DNA of 13,327 nucleotides from WFZT01 sp964571845 (GCA_964571845.1 CAZNDM010000099.1:1-13327), one strand, 5' to 3'. Shown: positions 6,219 through 13,327, counted from the stretch's first letter. Program-made: numbers and translations. Notes: generated by a model from the letters alone, not told the origin.

Positions 6219-8755
6219 TTTTTTAACTCCTCTTTGAGTTTGTAGATTAATTCTAATGCTTCACGGGGTGAAAGCGAATCCGGATCCACCCCCTTTAAGA
6301 TCTCCACAAGCCGACTCTCCTTTTCAGGCTCTTCGCGCTTGAATATATCGAGCTGCAGAGTCTCCTCCCTCGCTTTGACTTTCAGTGACTTTCTGCCCTT
6401 CTCGAGATCCTTCAGTATCTCTTTTGCCCTCCTAATCACGGGAGAAGGAATACCTGCAAGTTTTGCCACATGGATACCGTAACTCCTGTCAGACTCACCG
6501 GGTATCAGTTTTCTTAAGAAAATGATTTCGTCACCCCATTCCTTAACTGCAATGGTAAAGTTGCGAACACCTTTGAGGGTTCTGCCGAGGATGGAAAGCT
6601 CATGATAATGAGTTGCAAAGAGTGTCTTTGCTCCCACAAAATCAGCGAGATATTCAACGACTGCCCACGCGATGGCCAGTCCGTCAAATGTGGATGTCCC
6701 GCGCCCTACCTCGTCCAGTATGATCAAACTCCTCCTCGTTGCGTTGTGCAGAATCTGTGCGGTCTCTATCATCTCAGCCATAAATGTGGATATTCCACGG
6801 GCAAGATCGTCTGATGCACCGATTCTCGAAAAAATTCGATCCACGAGTCCGATCCTGGCACTCGATGCAGGAACAAACGAACCGATGTGAGCCATTATCG
6901 TAATGAGTGCAACCTGCCTCAGATAGGTCGATTTTCCGGACATGTTGGGTCCCGTTATGATGAAGATCCTATTGTCCTGAAGGTCCATAAAAGTGTCATT
7001 GGGTATAAAACTTTCGCCCCTGAGAGTTGCTTCCACAACGGGATGTCTTCCGTCTTTGATCTCAATCCTGCCGTCCTCCCTGATCTCAGGCATCACGTAC
7101 TTTCTCTTTATCGCAACTTCAGCGAGTGAAGCCAGAAGGTCAATTTCCGCTATTTTTTCCGCAATTCTCTTTATTTCAAATGATTTCTCGAGTACCTTTT
7201 CCCTCAGTCGCCGAACAATCTCATTCTCAAGTCTTATAGCCCGCTCCTCGGCTCCGAGGATCTTGTCTTCAAGTTCCTTGAGCTCCTGCGTTATAAATCT
7301 CTCCGAGTTGGTCAGCGTCTGCTTGCGTATATAGTCGTCGGGAACGAGATGAAGGTTGGACTTGGTAACTTCAATGTAGTATCCGAAGACGGAGTTGTAG
7401 CCGATCTTCAGGTTGGAAATGCCCGTTCTTTCCCGCTCTCTTCTTTCAAGTTCGAGCAGTCGATCCTTGCCGTGACGGCTGATATCTCTGAGTTCATCAA
7501 GTTCAGGATCCACACCATCCCTCACGACGCCACCGAGATTGAAGTTTATTGGCGGATCATCAACAATTGTGTTGAGAATCTCCCTGTCAATCCCCTCTAT
7601 GTCAGGGAAAGTTACAAGCTCCTGCCACTCCTCATAATCCATGAGCAAGTCTGAAAGTCTCGGGAGAAAAGAAAGGGAATGGGCGAATCTCACAAGCTCG
7701 CGGGGATTTGTTTTATTTGCTGATATTCTACCAAGCTGACGCTCAATGTCAGTGATGTTTGAAAGTACATCCTGAAGCTGTTTCAAAAGCCCCTGATTCA
7801 TCACGAGATGGTTTACTCGAGTGAGTCTAACGAGGATGCTCTCTTTGGAGAGGAAGGGAGAAAGCAGAGATTCCTTCAACCTTCTTGAACCCATTGGTGT
7901 TTTGCATCGATCAAGAACATCGAAAAGGGTCAATCCCTCAGAATCTGGTCTGATTTTCTCTACTATTTCGAGATTCTTAATTGTCTGAGGATCAATGTAC
8001 ATGAAGTTTGAGAGTCTGACCTTTTTTATTCCCCTGATGTGTTCGAGCATACCCGGCTTTTTCTCGAGCAGGTAAGAGATGAGGGCACCTGCTGCTCTTA
8101 TCGCGAGCTCCTCACCCTGAAGTTCAAATGCATCCAGGCGTGAGACTCCAAAGAAGTCTTTCAATACATCTCCTGCCCTGTAGAGGTCAAACTCAAAAGT
8201 GTCCCTCTCGGTGAGATTCTCCAGTGGCAGATCCACCCCTTCCTGTACAAGAACTTCTGAAGCTCCGATTCTTTCCATCTCTGTGAGAGCCCTTTCAAGA
8301 TTGTCCTGGAATACAAAAAAGTCACCTGTTGTAATATCACAATAAGCCACGCCAGCCTTCTGATCCTCGGAGTAGATAGCCGCGATGTAATTGTGGGATT
8401 TATCTTCAAGTAAAGTTGGGGAGAAAACGGTCCCCGGAGTGATAATCTCCACGACTTTTCTCTCCATGAGTCCTGAGTTGTTTTCACCTACCTGTTCACA
8501 GATGGCAACTTTGTAGCCCTTCTGGAGGAGTTTGGAGATGTAACCATCAGCCGCTTTAACGGGTATTCCGGCAAGCGGAACCCTTATCCCCTTTCCCATG
8601 GGCTTGGATGTAAGTGCTATTCCCAGAATCTTTGAGGCAATTTTTGCGTCTTCGTAAAAAAATTCGTAGAAATCACCCATTCTGAAGAGCAAAAGCTCGT
8701 CTTTATGCTCCTCCTTTATCTTTTTATACTGCCTTAAGATGGGTGTGGTTGACAT
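6215..8755 (-). CDS. mutS: DNA mismatch repair protein MutS (MutS1 type)
   Basis: This 846-residue protein recognises mismatches and small loops and, with ATP, recruits MutL. The mismatch-recognition motif is intact: GDFYEFF with F29 and E31 (the Phe-x-Glu wedge). Connector, lever and clamp domains follow. The ABC-type ATPase has Walker A GPNMSGKST (602-610, K608) and Walker B LIILDE (D681, E682), then GRGTSTFDG and the FATHYHEL helix-turn region. Near the C-terminus QLDIF (801-805) looks like a sliding-clamp binding motif. The terminal helix (about 830-846) matches the MutS oligomerization segment. Full length, no lesions. The ATG at 8755 lacks an obvious Shine-Dalgarno sequence but sits at the conserved family start, 11 bases after the unknown membrane-protein gene. 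No mutL is in the window. Confidence 0.98.
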   Translation of the reverse strand: MSTTPILRQYKKIKEEHKDELLLFRMGDFYEFFYEDAKIASKILGIALTSKPMGKGIRVPLAGIPVKAADGYISKLLQKGYKVAICEQVGENNSGLMERKVVEIITPGTVFSPTLLEDKSHNYIAAIYSEDQKAGVAYCDITTGDFFVFQDNLERALTEMERIGASEVLVQEGVDLPLENLTERDTFEFDLYRAGDVLKDFFGVSRLDAFELQGEELAIRAAGALISYLLEKKPGMLEHIRGIKKVRLSNFMYIDPQTIKNLEIVEKIRPDSEGLTLFDVLDRCKTPMGSRRLKESLLSPFLSKESILVRLTRVNHLVMNQGLLKQLQDVLSNITDIERQLGRISANKTNPRELVRFAHSLSFLPRLSDLLMDYEEWQELVTFPDIEGIDREILNTIVDDPPINFNLGGVVRDGVDPELDELRDISRHGKDRLLELERRERERTGISNLKIGYNSVFGYYIEVTKSNLHLVPDDYIRKQTLTNSERFITQELKELEDKILGAEERAIRLENEIVRRLREKVLEKSFEIKRIAEKIAEIDLLASLAEVAIKRKYVMPEIREDGRIEIKDGRHPVVEATLRGESFIPNDTFMDLQDNRIFIITGPNMSGKSTYLRQVALITIMAHIGSFVPASSARIGLVDRIFSRIGASDDLARGISTFMAEMIETAQILHNATRRSLIILDEVGRGTSTFDGLAIAWAVVEYLADFVGAKTLFATHYHELSILGRTLKGVRNFTIAVKEWGDEIIFLRKLIPGESDRSYGIHVAKLAGIPSPVIRRAKEILKDLEKGRKSLKVKAREETLQLDIFKREEPEKESRLVEILKGVDPDSLSPREALELIYKLKEELKK

Positions 8756-8766
8756 GGATTTACGGC

Positions 8767-9282
8767 TTATATTCTCACAACCCTTCTGAGTGTTAGGTCG
8801 TAGATAAAGTATATACCAAGGAAAATTAGAATGTAAGCCGCAATCCTTATCCCCTGAACGATCCTTTTATCAACCTTTTCAAGAATGACAATGACAAAGG
8901 TGTCTGGGGGTACATTGAGTTTCCTCACCACCCTTTTGTAGCGAGGAATTTTTTTGAGATATGTGTAAAATCCCTCGTAAGTATCCTTCCAGCCAAGGTT
9001 TCCCTCGGGAATACTGTTGTTCACATCGACGAGGAGAAGGTTGTCAAACTCTCTAACTCTGTAAAAAGTGAGCTTGAAAACAAAAAGTACAGTATAGGTC
9101 ACATGGTCATTTTCTCGGGGTGTCAGGTCAGCCGATACCATTTTACCCACATAGTGTTCATTCGGGAAAAACAGCCTTGTAACATAATCACTGGGTTTGG
9201 TAACAGAAGTTATTCTGAGAAGATATATCCCGAGATAGATGATGAAAGCGGCAAGAAGGGCTTTAAGCAGTTTTTTCCACAC
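8767..9282 (-). CDS. Unknown protein with two membrane segments
   Basis: I do not recognise this 171-residue protein. It has a basic N-terminus (MWKKLLK) and a membrane segment at about 5-23. A soluble middle (about 24-140) rich in aromatic and charged residues and lacking Cys follows, then a second membrane segment at about 142-161 and a basic tail (LRRVVRI). Positive charges at both ends suggest both termini are cytoplasmic and the middle part extracytoplasmic. The middle is predicted to be mixed beta/alpha. The start is GTG (9280-9282), supported by GGGAGGGG at 9290-9297 (complement), eight bases upstream and within the last codons of the carrier-protein gene. It lies four bases after the carrier gene and 11 before mutS, so it is part of the operon. 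A role in the envelope is possible but not shown. Confidence 0.75.
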   Translation of the reverse strand: MWKKLLKALLAAFIIYLGIYLLRITSVTKPSDYVTRLFFPNEHYVGKMVSADLTPRENDHVTYTVLFVFKLTFYRVREFDNLLLVDVNNSIPEGNLGWKDTYEGFYTYLKKIPRYKRVVRKLNVPPDTFVIVILEKVDKRIVQGIRIAAYILIFLGIYFIYDLTLRRVVRI

Positions 9283-9286
9283 TATA

Positions 9287-9802
9287 TCACCCCTCCCCTG
9301 ATTCAGCTTCTACAATGACGAGCGGCACATCAGCGTCAATCTGGTCTCCGGGCTTTGCCCTGACCTCTTTCACAATACCGTCAAAGTCAGCCGTGAATTC
9401 ATTTTCCATTTTCATTGATTCAACGATAATCAGGCCCTGCCCCTCCTTTACCCTGTCTCCGGGCTTTACGAGTACCTTCACGACCTTACCGGGCATCGGA
9501 GAGGTAACATACTGAACGCCTTCTTCCTTTTTTACAGCGCCTGTGGCACTGTACTCCTCACCCTTCTCCTCAAAGATGTATCCCCTCTTGCCTGCCCACA
9601 CATAGATCTTCTCTTTGTCCTTCGCAACATATATGGTCCTCTTTTCGCCGCCGTCAAGCTCAATTAAAAACACATGGTTCTGAACTTTCCTGTATTTAAA
9701 CTTTGCCTCTTCTCCGTTGACATTTATAACCCTCAGATCTCCATCAGTGTCAAAAATTATTTTAAATTCATCTTTTCCGAGGACATAGACGGTTTCTTTC
9801 AT
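9287..9802 (-). CDS. Biotin carboxyl carrier protein of an acyl-CoA carboxylase
   Basis: This 171-residue protein carries the covalently bound biotin that moves carboxyl groups from the biotin carboxylase to a carboxyltransferase. The C-terminal biotinyl domain (about 96-167) contains SPMPG (101-105) and the biotinylation motif ESMKME with acceptor K131. The usual turn glycines and PGD repeats flank it. ESMKME rather than AMKME is frequent in propionyl-, methylcrotonyl- and pyruvate-type carriers. The N-terminal 90 residues are beta-rich and resemble the linker (BT-like) region of fused alpha subunits, not the Ala/Pro-rich linker of E. coli AccB. The ATG overlaps the biotin carboxylase stop (ATGA, 9799-9802), with GGAGG eight bases upstream. 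Together the two genes form a split alpha subunit. The exact substrate is inferred from neighbours only. Confidence 0.92.
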   Translation of the reverse strand: MKETVYVLGKDEFKIIFDTDGDLRVINVNGEEAKFKYRKVQNHVFLIELDGGEKRTIYVAKDKEKIYVWAGKRGYIFEEKGEEYSATGAVKKEEGVQYVTSPMPGKVVKVLVKPGDRVKEGQGLIIVESMKMENEFTADFDGIVKEVRAKPGDQIDADVPLVIVEAESGEG

Positions 9803-11304
9803 TTTACAATCCTCCAGTTTCCGACAGTGAGCCAGGGATCAAATACCCGTCTCTTTCTACCGTCAGCCGATACACTGACGGGAGTCGTGGATGTAGATTC
9901 CTGGAAAGCCTCAACAGCCATAAAAACTTCCAATGGAACATCCTTCTCAGGCTTCCAGTTTTTCATGTGATCAGGGATAAAGGTTGTAAATGTATTTCCA
10001 TTCACAAATTCAGGGTGTTCAAGGATGTCAATGAGGTACGGGATGTTTGTTTTAATTCCAAGAACCACATAGTTTTTCAATGCCTCGATCATCCTCTTCC
10101 GTGCCTCCTCTCGATCTCTTCCCCAGACAATGAGCTTTGAGAGTATGGGGTCGTAGTAAGGAGGGACTTCAAAACCCGAATATATACCTGTGTCAACACG
10201 GATACCAGGACCTGAGGGTTCACTTACGAAAATGATTTTCCCGGGAGAGGGCATAAAATCCTTCTCCGGATCTTCCGCGTAGATTCTGCATTCTATGGCA
10301 TGGCCGTGCTGCTTCAGCTCTTCCTGCTTAAACGAAAGGGGATTCCCCTCGGCAATACTTATCTGCTCTTTTACAAGGTCGCGGCATGTTACCATCTCGG
10401 TTATCGGGTGCTCCACCTGTATTCGGGTGTTAACCTCGAGGAAATAAAAATTCCCATACTTGTCAAAGAGAAATTCCACCGTACCTGCGCTTTCGTAACC
10501 CACTGTTTTAGCAACCCTTATAGCAGTCTCACCCATTTCCATTCTCTTTTCGTAAGTAAGTGCGGTGGAGGGCGTCTCCTCAATGATCTTCTGGTGTCTC
10601 CTCTGGATTGAGCATTCTCTTTCAAATAGGTGTACATAGTTTCCGTATTTGTCACCAAGGATCTGGATCTCAATGTGGCGCGGATTTTCGATATATTTTT
10701 CGATATAAACGGACTCGTCTCCGAAGGCGGATTTTGCCTCTCTCTGAGCTGCCTGAATGGCACTCTCAAGCTTATCAGGGGAGTAAACGATTCTCATACC
10801 CTTGCCACCGCCTCCTGCAGCGGCTTTGATCATCACAGGATATCCTATTTTTTCTGCTTCTTTCTTGTACTCCTCCATGGAGAGGCCAGTTGCAAGCATA
10901 CCCGGAATCAGGGGCACACCGGCGTCAACAAGCTTTTGACGGGATTCAACTTTGTTTCCAAGCAATCTTATTGTCTCGGGCCTCGGTCCAATAAAGATCA
11001 AACCTGCATCAATCACAGCCTGTGCAAATTCAGGATTCTCCGCAAGGAAGCCATAACCGGGATGGATGGCATCAACACCGTGCTTCTTTGCCACCTGAAT
11101 GATCTTATCAATGTCAAGATAACTCTTAAGTGGCTCTGGAGGCCCTATGTGCTCAACCTCATCAGCAAGTATAACATGGAGGGCATCCCGATCGGCATCA
11201 GAATACACGGCAACTGAAACTATACCAAGTTCTTTTAATGCTCTGATTATTCTGACTGCTATTTCCCCTCTATTTGCAACGAGAACCTTTTTTATTTTTG
11301 CCAT
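9799..11304 (-). CDS. Biotin carboxylase subunit of an acyl-CoA carboxylase
   Basis: This 501-residue ATP-grasp enzyme carboxylates carrier-bound biotin using ATP and bicarbonate. The active site is complete by comparison with E. coli AccC: K118, K160, the glycine loop GGGGKGM (164-170), H210, K239 (in RRHQK), E277, E290, and the N292-R294-Q296-V297-E298 motif, with R340. It is about 50 residues longer than E. coli AccC. The extra C-terminal part (about 450-501) is typical of propionyl- or methylcrotonyl-CoA carboxylase alpha subunits. GGAGG (11310-11314, complement) lies five bases before the ATG, inside the end of the hydratase gene, which it overlaps by 13 bases. The LiuC-like neighbour favours 3-methylcrotonyl-CoA as substrate, but acetyl- or propionyl-CoA cannot be excluded. 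No carboxyltransferase subunit gene is visible. Confidence 0.93.
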   Translation of the reverse strand: MAKIKKVLVANRGEIAVRIIRALKELGIVSVAVYSDADRDALHVILADEVEHIGPPEPLKSYLDIDKIIQVAKKHGVDAIHPGYGFLAENPEFAQAVIDAGLIFIGPRPETIRLLGNKVESRQKLVDAGVPLIPGMLATGLSMEEYKKEAEKIGYPVMIKAAAGGGGKGMRIVYSPDKLESAIQAAQREAKSAFGDESVYIEKYIENPRHIEIQILGDKYGNYVHLFERECSIQRRHQKIIEETPSTALTYEKRMEMGETAIRVAKTVGYESAGTVEFLFDKYGNFYFLEVNTRIQVEHPITEMVTCRDLVKEQISIAEGNPLSFKQEELKQHGHAIECRIYAEDPEKDFMPSPGKIIFVSEPSGPGIRVDTGIYSGFEVPPYYDPILSKLIVWGRDREEARKRMIEALKNYVVLGIKTNIPYLIDILEHPEFVNGNTFTTFIPDHMKNWKPEKDVPLEVFMAVEAFQESTSTTPVSVSADGRKRRVFDPWLTVGNWRIVK

Positions 11305-12059
11305 CTGGGCCTCCTTTTTTCAAAAAATGCACTCATACCTTCCTGACCCTCCTCTGAAACCCTGATACGGGCGATAACTTCCGATGTATAGGTCAGGGCT
11401 TTATCAAGCGGCATCTCATAAATGTTTCTCACAAGTTCCTTACAAACCTTTTGAGCGTGGGGCGAAGATTTTTTGAGCTCCTCTATCAGTTCACTCCCCC
11501 GACTGTAAATATCGTCTGAAATCTCGTTGAGAAGTCCGTACTTCAAAGCTTCCTCAGCAGTAATCCGCCTGCCGGTGAGGCAGAGCTCCTTCAAATTTCG
11601 CTCACCCATTCTTTTTAACAGGTAGGGAGAAATAACGGCGGGAACAAGTCCAAGCGTAACTTCTGTCAGCCCAAATTTTGCATTTTTTACAGAAATAGCA
11701 AAATCAGTGGCAGCAATTAAGCCAACCCCACCGCCAAAGGCGTGACCGTTTACAAGAGCTATCGTTGGAGCCGGAAACGTGTAGATCTCATACAGAAGAT
11801 GACCAAGTTCAAGGGAATCCCTGTAGTTCTCCTCGTAGGAGAAGTCTTTCATCCTCTTCATCCAGTTCAGATCAGCACCTGCTGAAAAGGATTTTCCCTC
11901 TCCGGTGAGGATGAGAACGCGGGGGTCCTTTTCTCTTGCAATCTTGAGAGCCTGGCGAAGCTCACTTATCATCTGATCGTTGAAGGCGTTGTGAATCTCA
12001 GGGCGGTTTAAAATGATCCAGAATACATCGTCCTTAAAATCATATTTAATGGTTTCCAT
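11292..12059 (-). CDS. Enoyl-CoA hydratase, LiuC/methylglutaconyl-CoA hydratase-like
   Basis: This 255-residue crotonase-fold protein has the oxyanion-hole stretch FSAGADLNWMKRM (58-70). The LNWM sequence after SAGAD is, in my recollection, characteristic of bacterial 3-methylglutaconyl-CoA hydratase (LiuC), a leucine-breakdown enzyme. The second block, GHAFGGGVG (105-113), ends in G113 where classical crotonase has its first catalytic Glu. The second Glu is kept as E133 (in LTEVTLG). This single-Glu arrangement seems usual for the LiuC-like group. The length is normal. The ATG at 12057-12059 has only a weak GAG right before it, and upstream in-frame codons reach a stop (TGA, 12081-12083), so no longer start exists. 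It is the first gene of the leftward operon, with a promoter about 60-90 bases upstream. Function beyond the crotonase family is moderate confidence. Confidence 0.9.
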   Translation of the reverse strand: METIKYDFKDDVFWIILNRPEIHNAFNDQMISELRQALKIAREKDPRVLILTGEGKSFSAGADLNWMKRMKDFSYEENYRDSLELGHLLYEIYTFPAPTIALVNGHAFGGGVGLIAATDFAISVKNAKFGLTEVTLGLVPAVISPYLLKRMGERNLKELCLTGRRITAEEALKYGLLNEISDDIYSRGSELIEELKKSSPHAQKVCKELVRNIYEMPLDKALTYTSEVIARIRVSEEGQEGMSAFFEKRRPRWQK

Positions 12060-12118
12060 CTCGCTTATTTTAAATTCCCCTCAGTTAATTTTCAACAATC
12101 CGCTATTCCTCAAAAATA

Positions 12119-12147
12119 ATCTTACTGAAATTGCATAGTTTCGTCAA
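12119..12147 (-). promoter_or_regulatory. Sigma-70-type promoter for the nine-gene leftward operon
   Basis: On the minus strand TTGACG (12142-12147) is followed by exactly 17 bases and TAAGAT (12119-12124). The -35 box matches consensus at 5 of 6 positions and the -10 at 4 of 6. An A/T-rich stretch (about 12148-12162) lies upstream and could act as an UP element. Transcription would begin near 12112, giving a leader of about 50 bases before the hydratase ATG. No comparable gap that could hold another promoter exists between downstream genes, although internal promoters inside coding DNA are possible. Confidence 0.6.
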
Positions 12148-12537
12148 AATTAGTTATTTAGGTTATAGAGGGAGGGGCTAACTCCCTTTGAACTTATTAT
12201 CTCACAGTAAAAGTTCTATACAAGGAAAAGAAGTGAGTTAGATGTGCACTGTGATAAACTTCCCAAAAGGAGTGATGTCTATGAAGGCTAAAAGGACAAG
12301 TATTGCTCATAATGTAAAATACATCCAAAAATTTATGTATTGGCATTCTGATTATCCTCCATTTTGCAAATTATTACAAATGTCTGGTTGATTTCGTGTT
12401 ATTTTGAGGCGATGTGCAGTATGGGCTTTTTCCGCCTTTCCATTTAAAGGGCTAACCAGTTAGGTGCTAATTCTTGACTCTGGAATTCCATAGGTTCCTG
12501 ATTCAATTTTTCGAATTTCTTTTCTATCTCCTTCTAA
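12148..12537. other. AT-rich intergenic DNA with two small candidate ORFs
   Basis: No recognisable gene. A stem-loop AGGGAG/CTCCCT (12169-12174 and 12182-12187, seven-base loop) lies just upstream of the operon promoter. A 36-codon plus-strand ORF (12281-12391, starting MKAKRTSIAHNV) has AAGGAG eight bases before its ATG. A 49-codon minus-strand ORF (12197-12346, starting MPIHKFLDVFYI) has GGAGG eight bases before its ATG. They overlap each other, so at most one is likely real, and neither resembles a family I know. The stretch may be a decayed mobile element, since an IS110-type fragment follows on the plus strand. Confidence 0.4.
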
Positions 12538-12660
12538 ATAAGGTTAAGGTCGAGAGGGAAGGAGAAGAAGGTAGCCACAGGAGATCGCATGAGGAAATTG
12601 CTGGTCATACTGAATGCTATTATACCTACTAACACCCCCTGGAGTCTTAATAATGTTTAA
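12538..12660 (+). pseudogene. C-terminal remnant of an IS110-family transposase
   Basis: The plus strand is open from after a TAA at 12535-12537 to the TAA at 12658-12660, about 40 codons. It reads ...RGKEKKVATGDRM and then RKLLVILNAIIPTNTPW before a short tail. This matches my memory of the extreme C-terminus of IS110/IS116/IS902 transposases (GKPKKVALVACMRKLLVILNAM-type, ending in TPW). The rest of the transposase, including the N-terminal DEDD nuclease part and the catalytic serine region, is not found upstream, so this is a dead fragment. The opposite-strand reading frame here is its shadow. No terminal inverted repeats are expected for this family, and element ends cannot be placed. The family call comes from motif recognition only. 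Confidence 0.6.
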
Positions 12661-12751
12661 CACAGTTGCTACCATGGTTTTGTTTCCCATAAATCTACCG
12701 GATGCAAGATAAAATCTATAGAAGTTAACGAATAATGCTGATATAAATATT
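12661..12751. other. Spacer between IS remnant and ABC permease end
   Basis: This short AT-rich spacer lies where the plus-strand IS110-type fragment and the minus-strand permease gene converge. I see no GC-rich hairpin followed by a T-run on either strand, so no intrinsic terminator is evident. Confidence 0.4.
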
Positions 12752-13327
12752 TTATCCTCCTCCACTTCTGTATTTTTTTAAAGACCTGCTGAAAAGCATG
12801 AGTCCAAGTATGGGAAACAGAACTCCGGATATGCTAAGTAAAAGCATGCCCGAAAGAGAGATGTTTTTTAGATTAAAATAGGGTAGGGTGGCAAGTTGAA
12901 ATAGGGGGAAAACGTACGTAAAGAGAATTCTTAAAACCTTTGGAAAGATATTTATCGGATACTGGCCTAATTCCATAATGTCATAAAATACCTCGAAAGG
13001 ACCCTTTCTTCCATAAAATAAGAAGCCGAAACTTACCAGAATGAGCGAAAATCCTGTAAGTGTTGAAAATGATAAACTTAAAACGAATGGAAAGAGAAGC
13101 AGGGTTTTTATTACATTAAGTTTTACATGAATTATACCTATGATAAAAATTATAATTCCAATGAATAGACTTGTAATTTCCATTATCTGTCCTGGAATTT
13201 CTTTCAAAGTTATGTAATACAGTGGGTGCACTGGCAAGATGAGAACTGTATCAAGTCCTCTTCTCCACAGATATTTGTTTTGAAACCAGATGAAGTGTGC
13301 GAACATTATATGAAACAAAGAAAACAC
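12752..13327 (-). CDS. ABC-2 type permease (COG3694-like), C-terminal part
   Basis: At least 191 residues of a membrane protein whose N-terminus lies beyond the right window edge. The GTG at the edge (13325-13327) need not be the true start, and family members are about 260 residues. Visible features are the early block RRGLDTVLILPVHPLYY (matching the family's G-x-x-D-x-x-L-x-x-P pattern) and membrane segments at about 46-64, 72-103, 130-147 and 158-178. Before the third segment, YPINIFPKVLRILFTYVFP resembles the conserved YP-x-x-I-x-P-x-x-LR-x-x-x-T-x-x-x-P motif of the COG3694/DUF990 group. Such permeases pair with an ABC ATPase and a second permease, probably encoded further right, and export unknown substrates. 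It is clearly AT-richer than the operon to its left (for example 15 G/C in 13141-13200 against 34 in 7201-7260). Confidence 0.8.
   Translation of the reverse strand: MFSLFHIMFAHFIWFQNKYLWRRGLDTVLILPVHPLYYITLKEIPGQIMEITSLFIGIIIFIIGIIHVKLNVIKTLLLFPFVLSLSFSTLTGFSLILVSFGFLFYGRKGPFEVFYDIMELGQYPINIFPKVLRILFTYVFPLFQLATLPYFNLKNISLSGMLLLSISGVLFPILGLMLFSRSLKKYRSGGG

Noticed and set aside
10630..11217. 195-codon plus-strand reading frame antisense to the biotin carboxylase
   Set aside because: The opposite strand carries a complete, motif-perfect biotin carboxylase. The antisense product has no recognisable domain.
12544..12765. 73-codon minus-strand reading frame overlapping the permease end
   Set aside because: Its GTG start lies inside the permease gene, and its complement reads as the IS110 transposase tail, which explains the openness better.

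Overview
The window is bacterial chromosome with dense, mostly single-copy housekeeping genes and two non-coding or accessory edges. Diagnostic genes are mutS, the cell-shape cluster mreB-mreC-mreD-mrdA, and a biotin-dependent acyl-CoA carboxylase module. AGG/AGA arginine codons are common and the proteins are rich in Lys, Glu, Arg and Ile. This would suit a thermophilic or moderately thermophilic uncultured lineage (candidate-phylum type, for example WOR-3/Hydrothermae-like). That placement is a weak guess, because nothing in the window fixes the taxonomy.

Layout. (1) Positions 1-661 hold no convincing gene. Roughly 1-300 is a tandem array of imperfect ~36-bp units, each built around a C-rich/G-rich stem-loop. 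The units are degenerate at the left and become perfect hairpins at the right. Further hairpins follow to ~535. (2) Positions 662-2318, plus strand, are a two-gene unit: a TIGR00725/LOG-like Rossmann protein followed after one base by an M24 (Xaa-Pro peptidase) metallopeptidase. (3) Positions 2331-12059, minus strand, are one tightly packed run of nine genes, read right to left: LiuC-like enoyl-CoA hydratase, biotin carboxylase, biotin carboxyl carrier protein, a two-membrane-segment protein of unknown function, mutS, mreB, mreC, mreD and mrdA (PBP2). Most junctions are overlaps of 1-19 bases or gaps of 4-11 bases. A good sigma-70-type promoter (TTGACG, 17 bases, TAAGAT) lies just upstream of the first gene. 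(4) Positions 12060-12751 are AT-rich intergenic DNA with the decayed C-terminal end of an IS110-family transposase on the plus strand. (5) Positions 12752-13327, minus strand, are the C-terminal part of an ABC-2 type (COG3694-like) permease that runs off the right edge.

How the genes work together. The carboxylase subunits and the LiuC-like hydratase fit adjacent steps of leucine breakdown (3-methylcrotonyl-CoA carboxylase, then 3-methylglutaconyl-CoA hydratase), although no carboxyltransferase subunit is present here. MreB/C/D and PBP2 form the lateral-wall elongation machinery. Its usual partner RodA is absent from the window. MutS is translationally coupled to mreB by an ATGA overlap. I do not see a clear new defence or mobile system. 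The items most worth a second look are the tandem hairpin array at the left edge, the unknown membrane protein inside the operon, and the IS110 remnant at the right.
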